From contig NZ_CP109027.1 of assembly GCF_036226885.1 (NCBI RefSeq), forward strand, positions 186,001 to 250,000: DNA of 64,000 nucleotides, given 5' to 3'. The DNA comes from Streptomyces sp. NBC_00663 (GTDB taxonomy: Bacteria; Actinomycetota; Actinomycetes; Streptomycetales; Streptomycetaceae). Shown here piece after piece: positions 53,528 through 62,589 of the stretch (its first letter is position 1; each line of letters starts with the position of its first letter). The notes under the pieces were generated by a model. That model ran no database searches, was not told the DNA's origin, and saw only the letters and a list, made by a program, of their open reading frames with translations. A program made the position numbers and the translations under genes.

Positions 53528-53573
53528 TGGGGCGGGTGGGACTCGAACCCACGGCCGACGGATTATGAGTCCC
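53528..53573 (-). pseudogene. 3' half of a tRNA(CAT)-like gene, possible attachment site
   Basis: On the minus strand: an anticodon loop CTCATAA, a variable region, a perfect T arm (GTGGG-TTCGAGT-CCCAC) and an acceptor end CCCGCCCCA. No D arm or matching 5' acceptor strand exists upstream, and the anticodon stem has one G-G mismatch. Integrases leave exactly such 3' tRNA ends at att sites. Confidence 0.7.
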
Positions 53574-54120
53574 TTGGGGATCTTGGCGGCCTTTGCCGAT
53601 CAGCCCTCATCTTTGTCGTTTTCCCAGGTCAGATGTACTGATCAGTATCAGTCTCGCGTGGTGCTTGTCGGTCTGTTCCTGTCCTTGTGGCCCCTCGACG
53701 GCCCCTGAGGGCCTTCGAGACAGACGCTCGCCACAGAAGCCGCCGTGTCCGCCCGGTTCAGCCAAGAAGATGGAACCGTCGCGCAGCGGAGCCCCTTACC
53801 GGCGAGATGGTGCTCCACCCCTCGACCCGGGGCGGAGCACCATCCCGAGCCGAACACCGAGCCGTTGGCTCGACTGGAGGAGAAGGACGCGGAACTGGAG
53901 GCTGCCCGGCGTCCAACCGCGAGCCGACCCGAGGCCGGGCCAGAAAGAAGCCGCACACCGCCAGCCGGGGCCCGACCGGCCCGTCTTCCAGCTTCCAGTC
54001 GAGGTAGCCCGTGGCCGGGGAAGGTGCGCTCCGGCGGGGCGCCTCCCGCTTCGACCGCCGCCCCGAAGAGACCGACGCGACCATGACCGCTCTCGCCCAG
54101 CGCGAGCGACAGCAAATACT
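53574..54120. other. No confident gene; possible regulator tail
   Basis: About 550 bases beside the tRNA-like scar. On plus from about 54030, FDRRPEETDATMTALAQRER and QQILG end at a stop inside the operator region, perhaps the end of a lost regulator. Other frames are not protein-like. Confidence 0.35.
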
Positions 54121-54165
54121 TGGCTAGCCACATGTTTGCTGTTACGGTAATTATGTGGCCAGCCA
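54121..54165. promoter_or_regulatory. Inverted-repeat operator upstream of the redox cassette
   Basis: TGGCTAGCCACAT (54121-54133) and ATGTGGCCAGCCA (54153-54165) pair at 12 of 13 positions, with TTACGGTAA as a small palindrome between them. It lies about 33 bases before the oxidoreductase start; the MarR at 56250 is a plausible ligand-responsive binder. Confidence 0.6.
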
Positions 54166-54197
54166 CCTAAATGGGTGGGGGCACGAGAGGAGTCGTC

Positions 54198-55103
54198 ATG
54201 AAAGCCATCCTGTTCGACCGTTTCGGAGGCACGGAAGTGCTGCACGGGGCGGACATCGAGGTCCCGCAGCCCGGCCCCGGGCAGGTCCGCGTCCGCGTCA
54301 AGGCGGCCGGGATGAACGCACTGGACGGCAAGATCCGCTCCGGGGCGCTGGAGGCCGTGTTCCCCACGCCGCTGCCCTCCGTCCCCGGTCACGAGCTCGC
54401 CGGCGTGGTGGATGCCCTGGGTGAGGGGGTGCAGGACGTGCAGGTGGATGACGAGGTGCTGGGCTGGTCGGACACCGGCTCGTACGCCGAGTACGCGCTG
54501 GCCACCACCGTGGCCCACAAGCCCGCCGGTCTCGACTGGCAGCACGCGGTCGCGCTGCCGGTGGCGGGCGAGACGGCCGAGCGGGTCCTGAACCTGCTGG
54601 GCGTCACCGCAGGGGAGACGGTGCTGATGCACGGCGCGGCCGGAGCGGTCGGAACCCTGGCGGTCCAGCTCGCCACGGCCCGCGGAGCGCGTGTCATCGG
54701 CACCGCCGGCCCCGCCAACCAGGACTACCTCACCTCGCTCGGCGCCACCGCGACTGTTTACGGCGAGGGCCTGGTCGAGCGGGTCCGTGCGCTCGCCCCC
54801 GACGGCGTGGACGCGGTGTTCGACCTGGCCGGGAAGGGAGCCCTGGAAGACTCCATCGCCCTGCGCGGCGGCACCGAGCGCATCGTCACCATCGCCGACT
54901 TCCGCGCGCACCAGCTCGGCATCACTTTCGCCAACGGTCCCCACGAACGCTCGGCCGCCCGCCTGGCCGCCCTGGCGCAGGATGCCGCGACCGGCAAGCT
55001 CGTCACCACCGTCACCGCCTACCCGCTCGACCAGGCCGCCACGGCCCAGCAGGTCAGCGACGCCGGGCATGTCCGGGGCAAGCTCGTCCTCACCCTCGAC
55101 TGA
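54198..55103 (+). CDS. Quinone oxidoreductase-like MDR enzyme
   Basis: A 301-residue zinc-independent medium-chain reductase. MKAILFDRFGGTEVLHGADI opens it, RVKAAGMNALDGKIRSG replaces zinc ligands as in quinone reductases, and VPGHELAGVVDALGEGVQ follows. The cofactor site VLMHGAAGAVGTLAVQLATA near residue 145 has the AAxxGxxxxxxA form that prefers NADPH. VRGKLVLTLD is the usual end. GAGAGGAG lies six bases before the ATG. It should reduce quinones or enones with NADPH. It is first in a cassette with an Old Yellow Enzyme and MarR, so a response to electrophiles or quinones is likely. Confidence 0.9.
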   Translation: MKAILFDRFGGTEVLHGADIEVPQPGPGQVRVRVKAAGMNALDGKIRSGALEAVFPTPLPSVPGHELAGVVDALGEGVQDVQVDDEVLGWSDTGSYAEYALATTVAHKPAGLDWQHAVALPVAGETAERVLNLLGVTAGETVLMHGAAGAVGTLAVQLATARGARVIGTAGPANQDYLTSLGATATVYGEGLVERVRALAPDGVDAVFDLAGKGALEDSIALRGGTERIVTIADFRAHQLGITFANGPHERSAARLAALAQDAATGKLVTTVTAYPLDQAATAQQVSDAGHVRGKLVLTLD

Positions 55104-55179
55104 TCACGCCCCTCCTTCCGCCACGCCCTCCCGCTTGACCGATCACCACCTGTTCATCACCGCACTGAAGGACCCATTC

Positions 55180-56241
55180 ATGCTGAACGCCCTGTGGACA
55201 CCGACCACCGTCGGTGACATCTCCCTCCCGCACCGCCTGGTCATGGCGCCCATGACCCGTGACCGCTCCACCCCTGAAGGCGTCCCCACCGAGCTGAACG
55301 CCGAGTACTACGCCCAGCGGGCCTCGCACGCGCTCATCATCACCGAGGGCACCCAGCCAAACGCCGACGGCCAGGGCTATCTCCTCACTCCCGGCATCCA
55401 CAATGACGAGCAGATCGCCGGGTGGCGCAAGGTCACCGACGCCGTGCACGCCGCCGACGGCCGGATCGTCATCCAGCTGATGCACACCGGACGCATCGCC
55501 CACCCCGACAACACCCCCCACGGGCGCCGGCCGGTCGCCCCTTCGCCGATCCGGCCGCAGGGCGCGATGTTCACCGCGTCCGGGCCCCAGGAGATGCCGA
55601 CGCCCCGGGCTCTGTCGACGCAGGAGGTCGCAGCGACCGTCGACGACTTCCGCCGCGCCGCAGCGGCCGCGGTCGCGGCAGGCGCCGACGGCGTGGAGAT
55701 CCACGGCGCCAACGGCTACCTGGTGCACCAGTTCCTGTCCGACAACACCAACCAGCGCACCGACCGCTACGGCGGTTCCCTCGAGGGCCGCATCCGCTTC
55801 GCCGCCGAGGTAGCCGCCGCGGTGGCCGAGGAGATCGGCGCCGAGCGCACCGGCCTGCGCATCTCCCCCGGCAATCCGTACAACGACATGGCCGAGTCCG
55901 ACACCGCCGAGCTGTATCAGGCGCTCCTGCGCGCACTCAGCCCACTCGGTCTGGCCTACCTCCACGTGATGCACGCGGGCGACGAGGAACTGCTGGGCAC
56001 CCTGCGTGAGCTGTGGCCGACCACGCTGATCCTCAACCGGGCCGGCGCCGACCTACCCACCCGCGCCAAGGACGTCGACCACGGCACGGCCGACCTCGTC
56101 TCCGTCGGCGCCCTCGCGCTCGCCAACCCGGACCTGGTCGAGCGGCTACGCTCTGACGCGCCGCTGAACACCCCCGACCCGGCGACCTTCTACGGCGGCG
56201 GAGTGGCCGGCTACACCGACTACCCCACCTACACCGTCTGA
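55180..56241 (+). CDS. Old Yellow Enzyme-family NADH:flavin oxidoreductase
   Basis: A 353-residue FMN enzyme. VGDISLPHRLVMAPMTRDRS near residue 11, VIQLMHTGRIAHPDNTPHGR near 99, and GVEIHGANGYLVHQFLSDNT near 175 carry the FMN and active-site residues. The substrate-binding pair reads HGAN (His, Asn) with the Tyr in GYLVHQ. GLRISPGNPYNDM and LADPDLVERL-like VSVGALALANPDLVERLRSD close the phosphate site. It should reduce activated alkenes, nitroesters or quinones. It follows the reductase by 77 bases and precedes the MarR gene by 8. Confidence 0.92.
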   Translation: MLNALWTPTTVGDISLPHRLVMAPMTRDRSTPEGVPTELNAEYYAQRASHALIITEGTQPNADGQGYLLTPGIHNDEQIAGWRKVTDAVHAADGRIVIQLMHTGRIAHPDNTPHGRRPVAPSPIRPQGAMFTASGPQEMPTPRALSTQEVAATVDDFRRAAAAAVAAGADGVEIHGANGYLVHQFLSDNTNQRTDRYGGSLEGRIRFAAEVAAAVAEEIGAERTGLRISPGNPYNDMAESDTAELYQALLRALSPLGLAYLHVMHAGDEELLGTLRELWPTTLILNRAGADLPTRAKDVDHGTADLVSVGALALANPDLVERLRSDAPLNTPDPATFYGGGVAGYTDYPTYTV

Positions 56242-56249
56242 GGAACCGC

Positions 56250-56729
56250 ATGTCCGTCCCCACACCCCGCATCCCCAGCACGGCCAGCGAGGGGCCGATG
56301 AGCTACGCGATCTTCCAGCTCGCCCGTGCTCACCGGGCCCGCGCCGCCGCCATGCTCCGCGAGATGGACCTGCATCCCGGACAGGAACTGCTGCTGATGC
56401 AACTGCTGGACCGGGACGGCCAGACCCAGTCCGAGCTGCTCGAAAGCGTCGGCCTGGACCACTCCACGGTCTCGAAGTCCCTGCGCCGCATGCAGGACGC
56501 CGGCCTGCTCGTCCGCGAGCCGGCCGAACACGACCGGCGCGTCATGGTCGTCCACCTCACCGACAAGGGCCGTGCCATGCGCGAGCCCCTGGCAGCCATG
56601 TGGCGGGCCCTGGAGGAGACCTCCGCGCTGAACGTGTCGGCGCAGCAGGCGGAATCCTTCGTCCGCACCGCCTACGCCATCGCCGACGCGATCAACAGCC
56701 GCGCTGTTCCGCGGGAACAGTCTGAGTAA
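56250..56729 (+). CDS. MarR-family regulator of the redox cassette
   Basis: A 159-residue regulator. The core reads MSYAIFQLARAHRARAAAML, ELLLMQLLDRDGQTQSELLE, SVGLDHSTVSKSLRRMQDAG (recognition helix) and LLVREPAEHDRRVMVVHLTD (wing with Asp-Arg). It is last in the cassette, eight bases after the Old Yellow Enzyme gene, and probably autoregulates the three genes through the inverted repeat at 54121-54165. Confidence 0.88.
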   Translation: MSVPTPRIPSTASEGPMSYAIFQLARAHRARAAAMLREMDLHPGQELLLMQLLDRDGQTQSELLESVGLDHSTVSKSLRRMQDAGLLVREPAEHDRRVMVVHLTDKGRAMREPLAAMWRALEETSALNVSAQQAESFVRTAYAIADAINSRAVPREQSE

Positions 56730-57246
56730 CTGGCAAGCACGCCGGCTTCGGCCTCGAGTGCGAATCGCTTCCGGTGTTCCTGCGAAGTGGACAGTTGCTG
56801 CAAGCGTAGTTGGCTCACGAAGGCCCGTGCTGAGCGGAGCCAGGCTCCCCCAACTGCCGGAAGCCCGGTGAGTCAGCCGGCGTATGTGGCGGGCCCCCCG
56901 CTCCCCCCGTACGTCAGGCAGAACGGGCTGAGCGGGGCCTCAGCGGCAGGGGCAGGCGAGCCATCCGGTGCAGGCAGGCGGGACTCGTCCGGGGGAAAGG
57001 GCAACACCTCTCCCACGGAAATGCCGATCCCTTCCCTGTGGCTGGCAGACCGCACATCGAGGACGGCCGCATCACCCGCGTCCGGGTCACCGTCGACTGC
57101 CGCAAGCTCCTGCAGGCCAGCGATGACCCGCGCCGCGGATCCACCCATCACAGGCCCGCCCGCCCCTTGAGCAACCCCGGCCGACGGCGCCCACGTCCGC
57201 GGCCACCTGATCCCCCGCACCTGACCTGATGGAAAGTGAGACCCCC
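56730..57246. other. Gap with a SnoaL-like scrap
   Basis: On plus near 57040-57115 the frame VAGRPHIEDGRITRVRVTVD and CRKLLQASD resembles the end of a SnoaL/NTF2-like protein; the upstream part is in another frame and lacks a start. The rest shows nothing recognisable. Confidence 0.4.
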
Positions 57247-58070
57247 ATGACCACCACCCGCCCCGTCCTCGTCGTCGGCGCGACCGGCTCCCTCGGCGGC
57301 AAGGTCGTCGACGAACTGCTGGGGCGCGGTAAGAACGTCCGCGCCCTGGTCCGGCCGACCACCGACGCGAGCAGGCTCGAAACCCGGGGTGTCGAGATCG
57401 CCCGCGGCGACATGCTCGACCTCGACTCGCTCGTCGCCGCCATGAACGGCGCAGATGCCGTCATCACCACCGCTGCCGGCTGCACCCGCGGCGGCAAGAA
57501 CGCGCACGACATCGACACCGTCGGCAACGCCAACCTCGCCGAGGCCGCCCACCGCACCGGCATCCGGCGGTTCGTCCTGACCAGCATCCTCACCAGCGAC
57601 CAGACCCCCCAAGTCCCGCACTTCTGGCACAAGAAGATTACCGAGGACAAGCTCGAACAACTCGGCGTCCCGTTCGTCGCACTGCGGCCGGGGGCCTTCC
57701 TCGACCAGATCGCGACCATGGCGGGCAACCCGATCAACAAGGGCCGCCTGACGTGGATCGGCAAGACCACCGTCCCGCTGACCTTCGTCCACACCTCCGA
57801 CCTCGCGGCGTACCTGGCGGCCGCCGTCGACGCCGAGGCCGACAACGGTGAGCGCATCGACATCGGCTGGGACCGTCCGGTCAGCATGCGCGAGATGGCC
57901 GACCTGATGGGCAACCGGGCCGGAAAGAAGATCAAGGTACGGGCCGTCCCCTCCGCCGTCGCCCGCGCCGCAGGAGCCGTCGCCGGCCGCTTCATGCCCC
58001 TGGTCAAGGACATGGCCGCGATGTTCAGCTGGTTCGACACCGGCCGCTACGTCGCCGACCCCCGCGGGAC
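57247..58070 (+). pseudogene. NmrA-like NAD(P)-binding protein, 3' truncated
   Basis: From the ATG at 57247: VLVVGATGSLGGKVVDELLG (cofactor motif), VRALVRPTTDASRLETRGVE, GADAVITTAAGCTRGGKNAH, RRFVLTSILTSDQTPQVPHF and GVPFVALRPGAFLDQIATMA. About 270 residues match NmrA/SDR-atypical proteins. At RYVADPRG the normal ending is replaced; the frame then runs antisense through the kinase gene. It may still fold, since only the last 20-25 residues are lost, but the true stop is gone. GGAAAGTGAG precedes the start. Confidence 0.75.
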
Positions 58071-58092
58071 ACGTAGTCGCAGTGGATGCGGC

Positions 58093-59559
58093 TTACTCAG
58101 CCTCGGCCGGTCCCGCGCACGAGCCGACCGCAGCACTCGGGCACTCGGCACCGCTTCCCTGCACTGGCGCGGCGATCAGGCACACGGTGATGAGAGCCCC
58201 GCCCGATGGCCGGTTGGCCAGGCTCAACCGGCCGCCGTGCGCCGCGGCGATCATCGCGACGATGGCGAGGCCGAGCCCACCGGCACTCCTGTCGGCCGAC
58301 GGGCCAGGCGGTGGCCCGGCGAGCATGGCGGGCGGGAAGCCCTGGCCCTCGTCACCTACGCACAACTTCACGGCACTGTCCGCTCGTTCGGCGCTCAGGA
58401 CGATGTGGCCAGGCCCCGACGAGCCGGAGTGGCGCAGGGCGTTGTCGAGGACGTTGTGCAGAACTTGGCGCAGCCGTACCGGATCGGCGTCCGCGGTTGC
58501 TTCGGGGGCTCCGGACGTCTCCACGGTGATCGTCGCACCGTCGGCGGTCGCGCGGGCGCGGAACGCCTCGGCCGCATCGGTGAGCAGTCGTGGCAGGGAC
58601 ACTGGCTCGCGGCGCAGCGGGAGTCGGCCCTCTCGAGTGCGGGCGAGGACGAGGATGTCCTCGGCGAGTCCAACGAGCCGGTCGGTCTCGGCGGCGGCGG
58701 AACGTAGAGCGGCCTCGAGTTCGACGCGCTCGCGCGGGCGCGCCGTGGCCAGTTCGAGCTCGGCCCGCAGCAGGGCCAGCGGGGTGCGCAGCTCGTGTCC
58801 AGCCGTGTCGACAAAATGGTGCTCGCGCTCCAGTGCTTCCTGGAGGCGCGCGAGCATGGCATTGAGGGTGAGCGCGAGACGGGCCAGTTCGTCTCCGGTC
58901 GGCGGGACGGTCAGGCGCCGTTCAGGCTCGGTCTCGGAGATCGCGGCCGCCTCCCGGCGGATCCGCTCGACCGGTCGCAGGGCCGCGCCCGCCAGCAGCC
59001 AGCCCGCGTACGAGGACACCGACAGGGCGAGCGGCCCGCCGATGAGCAGCAGGAGCAGCAGCCGGTCCAGTGCCTCCGCACGGTCGCCCAGCGGTGCGCC
59101 GACGACGAGGACGGCGGGCTGTTCGACCTTCCCCGGCAGACGAACGGGCAGGGCGAGCAGCCGGGCGGGGTCGTTGACGCCCACGACATGGCGGCTGAGG
59201 AAGACCGGCTTGGTGACGGTTCGTGCGGTGCCCGGCGGCAGCATGGGCGCCGCTGCGACGGCCGGAGTCGTCTCGACGACGTCACCCTGCGGCGTGAGGA
59301 TCTGGCCGAACGACTCGTCGGGGTCGATGAGTCCACTGCCCGCGTCCAGCGGAGCCCGTTCACGCTGGGCCAGCGAGCCGACGGTGGCCGCGGCCCGTGC
59401 GCGCAGGTCGAGGTCGACGGCGCGGGTCAGTTCGGTGCCCATCCGGGTGTAGAGGAAGGCGCCCAGCGCGGTGAGCACCATCGCCATCGCCAGACAGAAG
59501 GCGAGGGTCAGGCGGAGCCGGACGGGGAGCCTAGCCAACCGAGCGCGCATGATCCGCAC
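58093..59559 (-). CDS. Sensor histidine kinase of the second OmpR pair
   Basis: A 488-residue kinase if the first start is used; the ATG at 59550 is as likely. The first membrane helix is LTLAFCLAMAMVLTALGAFL near residue 18 and the second is LLLLLLIGGPLALSVSSYAG near 170. A HAMP domain follows, then HHFVDTAGHELRTPLALLRA near 250 (phospho-His). The ATPase domain has VLHNVLDNALRHSG, VGDEGQGFPP and AGGLGLAIVAMIAAAHGG. The gene overlaps the upstream regulator by about 29 bases and is coupled to it. The extracytoplasmic sensor is about 110 residues and unrecognised. Confidence 0.9.
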   Translation of the reverse strand: MRIMRARLARLPVRLRLTLAFCLAMAMVLTALGAFLYTRMGTELTRAVDLDLRARAAATVGSLAQRERAPLDAGSGLIDPDESFGQILTPQGDVVETTPAVAAAPMLPPGTARTVTKPVFLSRHVVGVNDPARLLALPVRLPGKVEQPAVLVVGAPLGDRAEALDRLLLLLLIGGPLALSVSSYAGWLLAGAALRPVERIRREAAAISETEPERRLTVPPTGDELARLALTLNAMLARLQEALEREHHFVDTAGHELRTPLALLRAELELATARPRERVELEAALRSAAAETDRLVGLAEDILVLARTREGRLPLRREPVSLPRLLTDAAEAFRARATADGATITVETSGAPEATADADPVRLRQVLHNVLDNALRHSGSSGPGHIVLSAERADSAVKLCVGDEGQGFPPAMLAGPPPGPSADRSAGGLGLAIVAMIAAAHGGRLSLANRPSGGALITVCLIAAPVQGSGAECPSAAVGSCAGPAEAE

Positions 59560-60238
59560 CGTCCCTGCGGTCGTCTCTCAGCCAGTAGCCGGCGCCTCGG
59601 CTGGTACGCAGTGACCGCCGCCCGAAGGGCCGGTCGATCTTCTGTCGCAGGTAGCCCACGTACACCTCCACGACGTTCGAGTCCGCGTCGAAGGTGAAGT
59701 CCCAGACGTGTTCGATGAGTTCGGCCTTGGAGAGCACCTGTCCGGGCCGTCGCATCAGGCACTCCAGAAGCGCGAACTCCTTGGCCGTCAAGGTGATCGG
59801 CGCACCCCCGCGGGCCACGGAGCGGGTCGCCGGATCGAGGGTGAGGTCGCCGACGGTGAGCACTGCGGGCCGTTCGCGGGCGCCCCGGCGCATCAGCGCG
59901 CGTAGCCGGGACAATAGTTCGGCGAGTGCGAACGGCTTGACGAGGTAGTCGTCCGCGCCCAGGTCCAGACCGCGCACCCGGTCCTCGACGGCGTCCCGTG
60001 CGGTGAGCAGCAGGACGGGCGCCCACCGGCCGGCGGCGCGGATCTCACGCAGCACAGCAAACCCGTCGGTGCCCGGCAGCATCACGTCCAGGACGATCAC
60101 GTCGTAGTCGGACTCCCCGGCGTACCAGAGGCCGTCCTCGCCGGTGGCGGCCACGTCGACCGCGAAGCCGTTCTCCGTCAGGCAGCGCCGCAGCAGCTGG
60201 GCCATGGGCGCTTCGTCCTCGACCACGAGAATCCGCAT
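59531..60238 (-). CDS. OmpR-family response regulator of the second pair
   Basis: A 235-residue regulator: MRILVVEDEAPMAQLLRRCL with the acidic pair, the phospho-Asp in DVIVLDVMLPGTDGFAVLRE, Thr in LLTARDAVED and Lys in YLVKPFALAELLSR. The winged helix includes ITLTAKEFALLECLMRRPGQ and VGYLRQKIDRPFGRRSLRTS with RGAGYWL. It is divergent from a lipoprotein gene and probably controls that promoter; inverted repeats lie between them. Confidence 0.93.
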   Translation of the reverse strand: MRILVVEDEAPMAQLLRRCLTENGFAVDVAATGEDGLWYAGESDYDVIVLDVMLPGTDGFAVLREIRAAGRWAPVLLLTARDAVEDRVRGLDLGADDYLVKPFALAELLSRLRALMRRGARERPAVLTVGDLTLDPATRSVARGGAPITLTAKEFALLECLMRRPGQVLSKAELIEHVWDFTFDADSNVVEVYVGYLRQKIDRPFGRRSLRTSRGAGYWLRDDRRDGADHARSVG

Positions 60239-60285
60239 GGCGCCTCCTCCCGCAAGGCCCTGCTGGTGTCCAGCGTAGTGGGGGG

Positions 60286-60360
60286 GGCTAAGGAGACGCT
60301 GAGTCGATCCGAGCGGACCCCTCAGGGGCTCGAGGGGACCGTTTCAGGGTCCCCTTAGCC
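60286..60360. promoter_or_regulatory. Inverted repeats between the regulator and lipoprotein genes
   Basis: GGCTAAGG (60286-60293) pairs with CCTTAGCC (60353-60360). Inside it, GGGGACC (60334-60340) pairs with GGTCCCC (60348-60354). They precede the lipoprotein ATG by 45 bases and could form a regulator site for the adjacent OmpR protein. Confidence 0.4.
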
Positions 60361-60404
60361 ACTCGCGAGCAGGCTCGAAGCCACAGTTCGACGAGGGAGT
60401 CCCG

Positions 60405-61160
60405 ATGATCAGCAAAGGCATGAAACGCAGCGCACTGGTCCTCACCGTCGCCGCCGGCTGCACGGCCACGGTCGTGCTGACGGCCTGTTCCTCGGGTTCA
60501 GGAAGCTCGAGCCACCAGTCCGCGGCACGGACGACGACCAGCCCCGCTCCCCGCAGCTTCTCGGCGGCCGTCGACAACCCGTGGTTCCCGCTGCCGCCCG
60601 GCCGGACACTGGTCTACAGCGGCATCAAGGACGGTGTGAAGACCACGGAGTACCTCACCGCCACCCGCGAGACCGAGAAAATCACCGGCATCCCCTGCCG
60701 TGTCGTCTCGGACCGCCTCTACACCGGACGCACCCTCCACGAGACCACCCGTGACTACTACGCCCAGGACGCCGCCGGAAACGTCTGGTACTTCGGCGAG
60801 GACACCGCCGAACTCGACGCCCACGGCAACATGCTCTCCACCGAGGGCACCTGGCGCGCCGGCCGTGACGGCGCCCGTCCAGGCATCTTCCTGCCCGCGC
60901 ATCCCGTGCCCGGCGCCGCCGGACAGCAGGAGTACTACCCCGGCCAGGCCGAGGACCGCTTCCAGGTCCTGGACCTGACCTCCCGCGTGTCCGTCCCGTA
61001 CAACACCTTCACCGGGGCCCTGCACACGAAGGAGTGGACGCCCCTGGAACCCGGGGTCGTGGACAACAAGTACTACGTGAAGGGCATCGGCACGGTGAAG
61101 GAGGTCACGGTCAAGGGCAGCCCCTTCGAGGAGAACGTGTTGACGGCGGTCAGGGGTTAG
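60405..61160 (+). CDS. Secreted lipoprotein
   Basis: A 251-residue protein with a signal peptide and lipobox: KGMKRSALVLTVAAGCTATV, then VLTACSS with the lipidated Cys near residue 28. The mature part contains FSAAVDNPWFPLPPGRTLVY, SGIKDGVKTTEYLTATRETE, DYYAQDAAGNVWYFGEDTAE and GIFLPAHPVPGAAGQQEYYP, a beta-rich domain seen in unnamed actinomycete lipoproteins. The clear GAGGGAG box precedes the ATG. It is divergent from an OmpR/kinase pair, which probably controls it. The function is not known. Confidence 0.88.
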   Translation: MISKGMKRSALVLTVAAGCTATVVLTACSSGSGSSSHQSAARTTTSPAPRSFSAAVDNPWFPLPPGRTLVYSGIKDGVKTTEYLTATRETEKITGIPCRVVSDRLYTGRTLHETTRDYYAQDAAGNVWYFGEDTAELDAHGNMLSTEGTWRAGRDGARPGIFLPAHPVPGAAGQQEYYPGQAEDRFQVLDLTSRVSVPYNTFTGALHTKEWTPLEPGVVDNKYYVKGIGTVKEVTVKGSPFEENVLTAVRG

Positions 61161-61225
61161 GAGGCGCTGGACCAGGCCAGGCACGGGTGGGTCGTCACGG
61201 TCTACGGCTGGTTCTGGCGGGAGCA

Positions 61226-61675
61226 ATGGCCATGGCAGCACGCACACGGACGTACGCGGTCGTCGGACTGGCCTTCGTGGCAACGGTGGCTGCGGGCTGT
61301 TCCGGGACGGGTTCGGGGTCAGGCTCCGGCTCGACGACGTCCCCGGCCGCTCCCGCGGCCGGATCCTCCTCCGGAGGGGGCGGCAGCAGCGGCAGCGGGC
61401 AGAACAGCGCGGCGCCCACCGAGTCGAACCCTCCCGGCGACATCCCCGATAACCAGGCGTTCGTCGCCTACCGGCCGACCGGCGGTTCCTTCACCGGCTT
61501 CACGGTCAAGGTGCCCGAGGGCTGGGCCCGCACCGGCCAGGGCAGCACCACCGTGTTCACGGACAAGCTCAACACTGTGAACTGCATGCCGCCGCTGCCC
61601 CGCGCACCGTTCAGGTTGCGTTCATGCTCGAAGTGCGATCGTGCGGATCATGACCGCAGAGCCTGTCCTCGATGA
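61226..61675 (+). pseudogene. Second lipoprotein, 3' truncated
   Basis: From the ATG at 61226: RTRTYAVVGLAFVATVAAGC (lipobox VAAGC), a Gly/Ser linker with long SGSGSG and SSGGGG runs, then NQAFVAYRPTGGSFTGFTVK and VPEGWARTGQGSTTVFTDKL. At about 61577 the frame turns into Arg/Cys-rich sequence (PFRLRSCSKCDRADHDRRAC). The conserved domain is thus cut after some 40 residues. Confidence 0.65.
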
Positions 61676-62441
61676 ACGCCCCCTCCTCCCCGTACGCCAA
61701 CTGGCGAACAAGGTGCCGGAGGTGACCGTCTATTTCTGGATCATCAAGGTGCTGACCACCGGCATGGGCGAGACTGCGTCGGACCTCCTGGCCCGCACGC
61801 TCGGCCCCATCCCTGCGGTGGCGCTCGGCGGCCTCGCCCTGGTGGCGTCCCTAGCCGTGCAGTTCTCGCTCCGCCGGTATGTCGCGTGGGCCTACTGGAC
61901 CGCCGTCGTCATGGTCAGCGTTTTCGGCACGATGGCCGCCGATGTCCTGCACGTCGGCCTCGGCGTGCCGTACGCCGTCTCGACCCCGGCGTTCCTCGTC
62001 GTACTGGCCGCGGTCTTCGCCCTCTGGTACGTGAGCGAGCAGACCCTCTCCATCCATACGATCCGGACCCGGCGCCGCGAGGCGTTCTACTGGGCGGCCG
62101 TCCTCGCCACCTTCGCCCTCGGCACCGCCACGGGCGACCTCACAGCCACCGTCGGCTTCGGCTACCTGGGCTCGGTCGCCCTCTTCGCAGCCGCCATCTG
62201 CGTACCAGCCCTGGCCCACCGCTTCGGGGCCCTCGGCGCGGTCACCGCCTTCTGGACCGCTTACGTCATCACCCGCCCCCTCGGAGCCTCCCTCGCCGAC
62301 TGGATGGCCCTCCCCCACACCCGCGGCGGCCTCGCCCTCGGCCTGGCACCAGTCACCCTCGCCTGGACGGCGGCGATCATCGGATTCGTCTGCTACCTGG
62401 CCGTGTCACAACGCGAGAGGGGCGCGCACGCTGCGGCATGA
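61650..62441 (+). CDS. COG4705-type multi-helix membrane protein
   Basis: A 263-residue membrane protein (ATG at 61650; the GTG at 61641 is possible). RQLANKVPEVTVYFWIIKVL and TTGMGETASDLLARTLGPIP at the start, then about eight helices including ALGGLALVASLAVQFSLRRY, AYWTAVVMVSVFGTMAADVL, RREAFYWAAVLATFALGTAT and GDLTATVGFGYLGSVALFAA, are the features of COG4705 proteins. The repeated GTATGD and MGETASD blocks are typical. Such genes often sit by two-component pairs, as here. The activity is unknown. Confidence 0.85.
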   Translation: MTAEPVLDERPLLPVRQLANKVPEVTVYFWIIKVLTTGMGETASDLLARTLGPIPAVALGGLALVASLAVQFSLRRYVAWAYWTAVVMVSVFGTMAADVLHVGLGVPYAVSTPAFLVVLAAVFALWYVSEQTLSIHTIRTRRREAFYWAAVLATFALGTATGDLTATVGFGYLGSVALFAAAICVPALAHRFGALGAVTAFWTAYVITRPLGASLADWMALPHTRGGLALGLAPVTLAWTAAIIGFVCYLAVSQRERGAHAAA

Positions 62442-62589
62442 GACAAGGACGCGCTGGGCCGTTTCCTGTACGGACCGTTATCCCAGCACCCACGTCGGCC
62501 ACAGTCCCCTCGCAGGGACCGCCGCGCCCACACGCCGCCCCGGACAGAAGGCCGACTCCTCGATGTCGGTGCTGCGGCCGGCTGACATC

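Noticed and set aside
53520..53600. A complete tRNA gene
   Set aside because: The 5' acceptor strand, D arm and half of the anticodon stem do not exist upstream on the minus strand.
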